From positions 23,650 through 87,649 of the forward strand of contig DATKYR010000053.1 of the NCBI GenBank assembly GCA_035528395.1: a stretch of 64,000 bases of DNA, read 5' to 3'. The notes under the pieces were generated by a model. It searched no databases, was not told where the DNA came from, and was given only the letters and a program-made list of their open reading frames with translations. Positions 57,643 to 64,000 of this stretch are shown here, one piece after another. How positions within the stretch are numbered: the stretch's first letter is position 1; the number at the start of each line of letters is the position of its first letter. The translations under genes and the position numbers were made by a program. Origin of the DNA: NIOZ-UU13 sp035528395 (GTDB taxonomy: Bacteria; Planctomycetota; Phycisphaerae; Sedimentisphaerales; Anaerobacaceae).

Positions 57643-59184
57643 TTACTGATTGTCGTTTGAGCCGCCGTAGATAAAGCGTATCCGGCCAACGTTAGGAATA
57701 ATGCCAAACGGGAATTTGGCGAACGGCCTGAATCCGCTGGGCCAATAGACAAACAACGCTTTACCCACCAGATAGTCACGCGGAACAATACCCACGCGGT
57801 AGTTAGACAGACCTTTATTTGCTAAACCTTCTCTGGTCCACCACCTGCAGTCCTCACTGTTGGGACTGTTGTCGCCTAATACTAAAAACTCATCTTCTCC
57901 CAAGGTAAAAGGTTTATCTATTGCCCTGCCTTCTTTGGGCCCGTTGGCATATTTACGTTCGGTGTAGTGGATATCCCTGAAAATCGCAACGTGTGATAGT
58001 GTCAGTTTCCCGGAGCCGAGAATTTCCACTTGCGGTTGAATGTCTGCTCTTATCCGGCCGGCGTCTTCCAGACCACGGCCCATGTCGTAAGTTAATTTTT
58101 CGCTGCCGAATTGGAAAAATAATTGATGGTCAACATTGGTGAATTTAATCAGAGTCGATTTATTTATTGTCGGTGGCTCGATTGACTTTCGAGCTAATTC
58201 CGTGATTTTTCCATTTTCCTCATTTTTTGTGATGACCATTTCACCTGTGAAATCGACCCATGCTTTGTAAGTAGTTTGATATTTGCTCAGAGCTGCACCG
58301 ATACGTCCTTGTGGTTTTGCCGAACGGCAGTAAAAACGCACCATCAGGTCACTGCAGTGCGGCATATAGTCATATTCTTCAACTTCGTCATAGGCATAGG
58401 TCGCTCTAAAATCGTTGCCGATAGTGGCACTATAAATCATCGTATTGATTTGGTCGGCGTGGCTGTCGAGGTGAAATAATGTCGGGCTGTCTTTTTCCCA
58501 TCTTGGAAAACCTTTATTCCTGAACGGCTGGTCCCATCGGTGGTGGTTAAAAGTGGGAGCGGACCGATTAATAGGCTGGTAATCGTTATCATATACCGGC
58601 ATCCACATCTCGTCCTGGACATGAGGAGGTTTCCGGCTGATTTGTCCGTCGATATAGATGTCACCATCAATTATTTGCACAGATTCCCCCGGAAGGCCAA
58701 CCAAACGCTTGATATAATTTACCTCCGGTTCAGGCGGATTCTTGAATACTATTACGTCCCACTGCTTGGGTTCGAAGAACTGATAAATACACTTTAGTAC
58801 AAGTATCCGGTCTCCGTTCGCCACCGGCATCGTACCGCCGACCGTCTGATAATTGCCACAACTCGGACAGCGGGAGCGATATGATTTCAGATGTCCGGAC
58901 CGTGGAACGGTATCATCCGGCAAACCATACTTTACTGGATTAAAGCCATACTCATACTTGTATCCGCACTGGCGGCATCGCAGCCGAAAATGTGCCCCTT
59001 TAAGGGTATCGGCCATACTGCCGGTAGGTATGCGAAACGCCTCCATTACAAACGCACGGAACACAAAAGCCAATATGAAAGCGGTTATCAGCCATTCAAA
59101 CGTGTCGGCAATTTCAGCCGCTCTGTCTTTCTTATTCTGAGGTTGCTTATCGGAACTCTTTTTTTCGCTTCTTTCTGAAGACAT
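57643..59184 (-). CDS. lepB: Signal peptidase I with zinc-ribbon and large internal inserts
   Basis: Cleaves signal peptides of exported proteins at the membrane. One N-terminal helix (about residues 29-48) is followed by the catalytic serine S56 in RIPTGSMADTL and lysine K159 in VNYIKRLVGLPGE, then the family box LGDNSPNSEDCRWW near the end. Two inserts are unusual. C70/C73 and C106/C109 form a probable zinc ribbon between Ser and Lys. About 230 residues of beta-rich sequence lie between Lys and the LGDNS box. The total of about 513 residues is well above the usual 200-320. ATG 59184 with AGGA upstream is preferred over TTG 59193. Confidence 0.92.
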   Translation of the reverse strand: MSSERSEKKSSDKQPQNKKDRAAEIADTFEWLITAFILAFVFRAFVMEAFRIPTGSMADTLKGAHFRLRCRQCGYKYEYGFNPVKYGLPDDTVPRSGHLKSYRSRCPSCGNYQTVGGTMPVANGDRILVLKCIYQFFEPKQWDVIVFKNPPEPEVNYIKRLVGLPGESVQIIDGDIYIDGQISRKPPHVQDEMWMPVYDNDYQPINRSAPTFNHHRWDQPFRNKGFPRWEKDSPTLFHLDSHADQINTMIYSATIGNDFRATYAYDEVEEYDYMPHCSDLMVRFYCRSAKPQGRIGAALSKYQTTYKAWVDFTGEMVITKNEENGKITELARKSIEPPTINKSTLIKFTNVDHQLFFQFGSEKLTYDMGRGLEDAGRIRADIQPQVEILGSGKLTLSHVAIFRDIHYTERKYANGPKEGRAIDKPFTLGEDEFLVLGDNSPNSEDCRWWTREGLANKGLSNYRVGIVPRDYLVGKALFVYWPSGFRPFAKFPFGIIPNVGRIRFIYGGSNDNQ

Positions 59185-59472
59185 AAATATCAATCCTGTC
59201 GCAGCACAAACTCCGTATTTGCTATTTTAAAAAACTTTACCGGAACACTGCAAATAACTGTTTACACTGCGAAAATAGCATTCGCGTTCTACTCTACAAA
59301 CTCACCATAAACAAGCTCGGCAAGTATAGGAACGCTAATTATGCCGACAAATCCTTTGCTGGTCAATAGACTATTCTGTTTTGTGCCTTTTTTCGCAGAT
59401 AATCGGCAAAATTAAACAAAGACAGGTGCCAGAAATTTTTTGTGAATATGAAAAATTTTCTGTAAAAATTGC
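59185..59472. other. AT-rich upstream region of lepB and HU
   Basis: No coding frame is credible. The lepB promoter should lie here on the minus strand. Nothing else is recognisable until the plus-strand promoter at 59473. Confidence 0.4.
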
Positions 59473-59501
59473 TTGCTGTATAGAAGTCTTTGTTGTATAG
59501 T
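59473..59501 (+). promoter_or_regulatory. Candidate promoter of the HU gene
   Basis: TTGCTG (59473-59478) and TATAGT (59496-59501) are separated by 17 bp, a good sigma-70-type pair. The HU start lies about 230 bp downstream, so the mRNA would have a long leader. That leader contains the hairpin TGTCGGT (59530-59536)/ACCGACA (59548-59554). Confidence 0.5.
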
Positions 59502-59732
59502 AAGTTGTGGCGTTTTATTGTTTGCACTTTGTCGGTTGGTTTTGCTCACCGACAGAAAAAATCGTTGGTCTGCAAAATACCGCCAAAACGACTGTGTTGT
59601 GGTTATGAAGTTTGCAGAGGTGCGTGATGAGCTGTTGGATAACTAAAAGAGTTGATTTGTTATACAGCGGCTTTTTTTAATGTAAACAGAATCCAGTTTC
59701 CCAATTGCTCTTTCCTTTAAGTGAGGTAGCCT

Positions 59733-60044
59733 ATGGCAACAATTACAAAGAAAGAACTTATCGACCGGATTGCGGAACGAACACAAGCAAAAAGGGTGGC
59801 AGTAAAGTCTATAATTCAGGCTTTTCTCGACGAGATAACAAGGGAGCTGAGTGAGAATAACCGTTTGGAATTCCGAGACTTTGGCGTCTTTGAGACCAGA
59901 ACAAGAGCCGCGAGAGTCGCCCAGAATCCCAAAACTCTTGAGCGCGTTGAGGTCCCTGCAAAACGAACGGTTAAGTTTAAGATGGGTCGGCTGATGAGAG
60001 AAAATCTCTCTACTGCTGCTGTGGAATCTGCTGAGGCCAAATAA
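59733..60044 (+). CDS. HU/IHF-family DNA-binding protein
   Basis: A 103-residue histone-like protein that bends and compacts DNA. The start MATITKKELIDRIAERTQAK, the dimer core LEFRDFGVFETRTRAARVAQNP and the TVKFKMGRLMRENL C-terminus are characteristic. The DNA-intercalating proline is in VAQNPKT. A short acidic/alanine tail (STAAVESAEAK) extends beyond the usual 90 residues. GTGAGG precedes ATG 59733. It lies 130 bp upstream of a cold-shock gene in the same direction. Confidence 0.95.
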   Translation: MATITKKELIDRIAERTQAKRVAVKSIIQAFLDEITRELSENNRLEFRDFGVFETRTRAARVAQNPKTLERVEVPAKRTVKFKMGRLMRENLSTAAVESAEAK

Positions 60045-60174
60045 TTGTTTTGAATAAGAAGCCGCCATCCACAACAAAAACCAGCCGCTTGCAACTATGA
60101 ACTCTCACCTATAGCAGGTTGTGGGGCGAGCAGAAAATAGCTTGTTTTGCAAGGTTGTTCAAAAGGAGCGTTCT

Positions 60175-60417
60175 ATGTCTGACGGGAAAATCGACGGAAC
60201 AGTTAAGTGGTTCAACCCCAGAAAGGGATACGGATTTATTGCTACTCCTGATGGCCGCGATATCTTCGTCCACTACTCAAGTATTTCAGGTGATGGATAT
60301 AAAACTCTTGCTGAAGGAGATCCTGTCACTTTCGATGTCGTCGAGGGTGACAAAGGGCTAAGGGCTGAAAATGTCATTCCAAAATCAGCCTCAGCAACAG
60401 AAGAAGTTGAGTCGTAA
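60175..60417 (+). CDS. Cold-shock protein (CspA family)
   Basis: An 80-residue single OB-fold nucleic-acid chaperone. RNP1 appears as KGYGFIA and RNP2 as DIFVHYSSI, with GTVKWFNPRKG before them. A short acidic C-terminal tail (ATEEVES) is added. AAAAGGAG at 60161-60168 sets ATG 60175; the frame can be extended upstream to 60121, but that part is not homologous. The 130-bp upstream leader may carry cold-responsive structure, but none was resolved. Confidence 0.95.
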   Translation: MSDGKIDGTVKWFNPRKGYGFIATPDGRDIFVHYSSISGDGYKTLAEGDPVTFDVVEGDKGLRAENVIPKSASATEEVES

Positions 60418-60618
60418 AGCCGCTTTTGTTATTTTGGGTCTGAGGGGAGGTTATAAACAGTTCCTGTTCTGTCATTCCCTTAATTGCCTGATTTAATTCA
60501 AAAAAAGCAATAATACCAGTAGTGAGTTCTCTTGTATTACCAGAAGCATGGCTTCAATGGCTAAAAGGATATACATCACACTGTCGAAACATACAGCGCA
60601 AAAGATAATATACTAACT

Positions 60619-61254
60619 ATGAATGCTGCTGAGTATCAATCCGGTCTGGACTGTAATGTTCTTGTCCTGAACAAGCATTATATGGCTATCCGCATAATCG
60701 GAGCAAAACGGGCCTTCTCATTATTATTTCGCGAGCTTGCCGAGGTCGTATCCCTCGAGGAAAACCGATATTCCAACTATGATTTCCAGAGCTGGTGCGA
60801 GGTAAGTCAGTTTAGGCGTGATTTCGAGCCGGATGGACACGACTGGGTATCCACCGTAAATTTCCATATCGCCGTGCCGAGAATCATTCGGCTTTTATTT
60901 TTCGACCGTCTGCCGAGAAATGAAGTAAAGTTCAACCGCCGAAACATCTTCGCCCGCGACAAAAACAAATGTCAGTATTGCGGCAAACGCTTTTCGACCA
61001 GCGAATTATCGCTCGACCACATCATACCACGGAGTATGGGAGGCAAAGCTGTCTGGGAAAATATTGTTTGTGCCTGCGCAGCCTGCAATGTCAAGAAAGG
61101 CGGCCGAACTCCAAAACACGCAAAGATGAAGCTTATTCGAGAGCCTGTCAAGCCTAAACACAATCCCCTTGTCCACGTCCACCTCGGCCACCACCGATAC
61201 CGAAGCTGGAAGCAATTCCTCGACCATGCATACTGGTCCGTAGAACTAAAATAA
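60619..61254 (+). CDS. HNH endonuclease-domain protein
   Basis: A 211-residue protein with a C-terminal HNH nuclease. CQYCGKRFSTSELSLDHIIP holds the first zinc pair and the catalytic His, followed by RSMGGKAVWENIVCACAACN and KKGGRTP with the second pair. The N-terminal 110 residues (VLVLNKHYMAIRIIGAKRAF, DFQSWCEVSQF) form the conserved accessory region of the common cyanobacterial/planctomycete HNH family. That family is found singly and is not tied to restriction systems. Substrate unknown. It stands alone after the cold-shock gene. Confidence 0.92.
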   Translation: MNAAEYQSGLDCNVLVLNKHYMAIRIIGAKRAFSLLFRELAEVVSLEENRYSNYDFQSWCEVSQFRRDFEPDGHDWVSTVNFHIAVPRIIRLLFFDRLPRNEVKFNRRNIFARDKNKCQYCGKRFSTSELSLDHIIPRSMGGKAVWENIVCACAACNVKKGGRTPKHAKMKLIREPVKPKHNPLVHVHLGHHRYRSWKQFLDHAYWSVELK

Positions 61255-61413
61255 TATCATCCCGACCGGAGCGCAGCGGAGCGGAGTGATCTATTAAATG
61301 AATGTCATTCCGTACTTGCCATACACCAAACCTGTCTTGCCTGTCCCCGGGGTGAGCATCCGTGACTATGCAAACAGGGGACCCCCATATTTCTTTGCTT
61401 GTGCCCGCGTATA

Positions 61414-61443
61414 GCCTGCCCTGAGCGAAGTCGAATGGGCGGG
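61414..61443. repeat. 30-bp repeat shared with 27474-27503
   Basis: The 30 bases match 27474-27503 at 29 positions and form a CCTGCCC...GGGCGGG hairpin. They interrupt a CCCGC...GCGGG palindrome here, with TAG on both sides. A diverged copy begins at 8112. The surrounding 640-bp gap (61255-61894) holds this, the palindrome at 61652 and no credible gene. Confidence 0.7.
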
Positions 61444-61651
61444 TAGCGGGGATAATTTGGTGCAGGAAACTCAGCCGAAGGTTCCAAATCGTCAATCAAC
61501 AGCCAACAACTAAAAATCAACAACAAAAAATATACAATCAACAATATACTTTATGCATGTGTTCACATTCACCAAGTATGGACGTTAAAATTGCACTTCT
61601 CTCCGAACAAATATCGCAGAGCCACTGTCTTTGGGCGGAGTCAATTTTAAA

Positions 61652-61684
61652 AGGGCTTATACCGAATCGTTCGGTATAAGCCCT
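61652..61684. terminator. 15-bp perfect palindrome, probable terminator
   Basis: AGGGCTTATACCGAA (61652-61666) and TTCGGTATAAGCCCT (61670-61684) pair perfectly around a TCG loop. Read leftwards the stem is followed by TTTTAAAATT, a fair U-tract. This suits the end of the leftward LamG-protein transcript about 210 bp after its stop. On the plus strand no T-run follows. Confidence 0.6.
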
Positions 61685-61894
61685 GAATTGATGCAAAATC
61701 GTTGACTAACGACTTGGCCTCGCATATACTGATTACAGCCTGCTCCGGCCACAGTCGTTTCTCAAGCCACACACCTGTTCCTGCCCTACACCCTTTGCTG
61801 CCTGCGAAAGCAGACAAGGGTGCGCAAGCATCCACCAGGACAACATAATAGTCATCCTTGAAGTCAACTTTCCTGTAGGCTAGGCAAATGGAAA

Positions 61895-64000
61895 TCACAT
61901 ACCTTGCATAATTTCCAGAATCTCATCCTGCGTCAGCGCCCGCGTGTACATGCGGAACTCGTCCATAAGCCCCGTGAAAGGTCTTGCGTTATCGATAGTA
62001 TATCCTACGCGAGCACCCAGGTCCCAGTCTCCGGCTATATCCGCAGGGTTTTCAACGTCAATCTCTTCAATCAATTCCCCATTGATATACAGAGCCGCCT
62101 TGGCGGATTCTTTGTCGTATGTGCCTGCAAAATGCAGCCATTCATCCCACGTCATAGTACCTGCAAGTATCTGGAAGATTGTAGTCCCGCCATAAGAGCG
62201 AAGCAGCCATCTAATGTCACCGCTGCTCTTAGGCTCAGGGTGAGTAAGCCAGGTCTCATCAGATGCTCTGGCGCTGAATATCTCGTGATCCCCGCCTGTA
62301 TTTGCACATTTTATCCAAGCGGCCAGCGTTATTGCCGATGTTGGAATATCTTCGGCAGGAATACTTGGGCCGTCCAGGTCGAGGTAACTGCCGCTTGCGA
62401 AATTAGCCGCTCCATTGTACATGCCCTCTGGCTCTGCTGTAACGTCACCGACCACAACGCCGTCATGACCTTTGCCGGATTGGTCCGCGACAATGTCGCT
62501 AACTTCGTCAAAGGAATAGTATATAACCAGAGACGGATCTACTTCCCGTTCACCCGCAAGGTAACGAATCTCACCAGCAGACAAAACACGGCCGTATATA
62601 GCGACCTCATCAATGAGGCCGGTAAAGAGCTCACTCCACTGATTGTTACCGATACGAAAAGGCCCCGTGCCCGCGTTTATAGCTGAACTGGTCATCCGCT
62701 CGGTTTCAACTCCGTTGAGGTAGAACACAAGCCCCTCGTTCTGTCCGGGCTGGAAGGTGGCCGCTACATGCTGCCATGTCCCGGCCTCTAAAATCGTGTC
62801 GGCGCTCTCGTGATCAGCAATGCCAGGCGTAGTGAAGCAAAGTCGTCCTTGCTCATGTACCTTGAACACATACCCCGTGTCTAAACCGGCAAAGCCCTGC
62901 CTACCGACGAATCCGGCCGGATTGACCCAGCAGGTGATGGTAATTGCCTCGGTAATCACCAGCTCAGGGGGAGTGCCACAATCCACATAGTCGCCGTCTC
63001 CATCGAGCTCCAGTGCCATGCCAGTCTGCCCTTCGACAAAGGTCGGGTCGCCGACAATAGTACCGTGGAGCTCATTGCCGGAACTATCATTCGCATCGTT
63101 CTCAAATGCGTAGTACGCAACCAGACCATAGGCGCCAGGATCAACCGGCGTCGCCCGTTTACCAGCAAGGTACATAACCTCACCCTCAGACAAAGCCCTG
63201 TTGTATGTCGCGACCTCATCAATTGCGCCAATCCAGTCGCATCCCCACCCGTCCGAGCCGATGAGGACAGGTGCCTCGCTGCTGGCAATTTGGCCCATTG
63301 GGGTCGAATCGGTCTGCTCTCCATTGAGATAACATTTCAGTGTCGTGCCGTCAGCCGAGCACGCGATATGGCACCACTCGTCGCGCTCCAGGTTCCTGCC
63401 GACGTAAGCCCAGGCCCTGGGCGACGTATTGAACGTGAACGCCATGTAGGGCTGAGGGCTGCCCCACCCGTATCGAACCTGCCAGCTCCAACCCACACCA
63501 CTCATCGCTTTGGCCATCGGCGCCGTCTCTGTGCCGTTTCCCTCAGGGTCATCGGCGCCAGGTCTTATCCAGAGGGCTAAGGAGATCGGACCAGTGATGT
63601 CCAGGCTGGCGTCATTGCCGCAATCGATGTAGTCCCCACCGCCATAGACCCCAGCCAAGCCATGGAACTCCATCGCCATGCCGTAGCCGGCCAGCCCTTC
63701 CACATAGGTTGGGGCGCCGACTATAGTACCATCGTTACCATTGCCGGAACCATCCAGCACATCATTCTCCAGTGCGTAGTACGCAACCAGACCATCGGTG
63801 CCGGGGTCGACCGGCGTTCCAGCAAGCTGACCAATCTCATCCGCAGACAACGCCTTGTCGTAGATACGCACTTCACTCATCAATCCGCTCCAATTCTCTC
63901 CCTCGGCACCCTCGTTGTCACCGCCAAAGAAAAGTGGTTGAGGAAAGTCCAGGGGTTGTGTGAACGTCCCTGAGCTGGCTTCAATACCATTGCGGTAATA
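61895..64000 (-). CDS. Large LamG/concanavalin-like repeat protein, 5' end outside the window
   Basis: At least 700 residues of an extracellular protein built from LamG-type (LamGL/Laminin_G_3) beta-sandwich domains. Each repeat shows LVAYYALENDVLDGSGNGND, TLSLWIRP or ITCWVNP, WCHIACSADGTTLKCYLNGE, and closes with IDEVATYNRALSEGEV. Three complete copies plus the end of a fourth are visible, and the frame continues without interruption to base 64000 (NWSGLMSEVRIYDKALSADE). Such proteins bind polysaccharides and are abundant in planctomycetes. The C-terminus ends after DEFRMYTRALTQDEILEIMQ without an anchor. Any catalytic domain would be beyond the right edge. Confidence 0.9.
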   Translation of the reverse strand, partial: YYRNGIEASSGTFTQPLDFPQPLFFGGDNEGAEGENWSGLMSEVRIYDKALSADEIGQLAGTPVDPGTDGLVAYYALENDVLDGSGNGNDGTIVGAPTYVEGLAGYGMAMEFHGLAGVYGGGDYIDCGNDASLDITGPISLALWIRPGADDPEGNGTETAPMAKAMSGVGWSWQVRYGWGSPQPYMAFTFNTSPRAWAYVGRNLERDEWCHIACSADGTTLKCYLNGEQTDSTPMGQIASSEAPVLIGSDGWGCDWIGAIDEVATYNRALSEGEVMYLAGKRATPVDPGAYGLVAYYAFENDANDSSGNELHGTIVGDPTFVEGQTGMALELDGDGDYVDCGTPPELVITEAITITCWVNPAGFVGRQGFAGLDTGYVFKVHEQGRLCFTTPGIADHESADTILEAGTWQHVAATFQPGQNEGLVFYLNGVETERMTSSAINAGTGPFRIGNNQWSELFTGLIDEVAIYGRVLSAGEIRYLAGEREVDPSLVIYYSFDEVSDIVADQSGKGHDGVVVGDVTAEPEGMYNGAANFASGSYLDLDGPSIPAEDIPTSAITLAAWIKCANTGGDHEIFSARASDETWLTHPEPKSSGDIRWLLRSYGGTTIFQILAGTMTWDEWLHFAGTYDKESAKAALYINGELIEEIDVENPADIAGDWDLGARVGYTIDNARPFTGLMDEFRMYTRALTQDEILEIMQGM

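Noticed and set aside
61647..61898. Minus-strand frame of 83 codons after the LamG gene
   Set aside because: It ends within the 15-bp palindrome and shows no motif or ribosome binding site.

Overview
The window reads as a chromosomal contig from a planctomycete, most likely an anaerobic Phycisphaerae/Sedimentisphaerales-type bacterium. This is inferred from gene content, not from a marker gene. The supporting features are Gfo/Idh/MocA plus HEAT pairs with a Tat signal, GLUG and LamG surface proteins, PilX-type pseudopilins, ECF sigma factors with DUF4139 partners, lipoprotein GH27 and GH78 glycosidases, an isochorismatase-ThuA fusion, and a signal peptidase I with a zinc-ribbon insert. No rRNA, CRISPR array, phage or complete insertion sequence is visible. 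One tRNA (Asn, GTT) is present.

Layout. 0-5 kb: tail of a probable glycoside hydrolase, ahcY, a membrane/helical-repeat protein and a diguanylate cyclase. 5-12 kb: GLUG-repeat secreted protein, a repeat-rich gap, HEAT protein with oxidoreductase, and a membrane glycosyltransferase. 12-18 kb: overlapping Ser/Thr kinase and phosphoesterase, a broken HTH gene, an ECF sigma factor with a small membrane protein, a GIY-YIG gene between a tRNA-Asn 3'-end duplication and the tRNA itself, and an unknown protein. 18-22.3 kb: ligA, ribD and a UroD/methyltransferase-family gene. 22.3-25.4 kb: RelE/RHH toxin-antitoxin, decamer repeats, a candidate structured RNA and a DUF11 lipoprotein. 25.8-28.9 kb: YbaK-type deacylase, class V aminotransferase and DUF1015 (probably serine metabolism). 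29-36 kb: a truncated sigma-factor gene and a four-gene flavin/iron-sulfur complex (NuoE-like, NuoF-like, a NuoG::NfnA fusion and NfnB). 36-40 kb: pseudopilin cluster with a duplicated PilX-type gene. 40.8-43 kb: trpS, a DUF2007 gene and scpA. 43-49.8 kb: an ECF sigma factor, an anti-sigma factor fused to a DUF4139-type extracellular domain, and three secreted relatives. 50-57.6 kb: carbohydrate-use genes (isochorismatase-ThuA, GH27, SDR, GH78). 57.6-64 kb: signal peptidase I, HU, cold-shock protein, HNH nuclease and a LamG protein running off the right edge.

Three things stand out. (1) The 29.4-36.0 kb operon looks like a soluble electron-bifurcating complex joining a NuoEFG/Bfu-type module to a complete NfnAB module by gene fusion, with no hydrogenase or formate dehydrogenase subunit nearby. 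(2) The 43.2-49.75 kb operon pairs a sigma/anti-sigma switch with several secreted proteins carrying the anti-sigma factor's own extracellular domain. (3) The intergenic DNA is full of palindromic elements. One 140-bp element is present twice, inserted in opposite orientations into the same hairpin loop with an apparent TTTC duplication, and an unoccupied copy of that target also lies in the window.

All calls come from reading the sequence. No database search was run.
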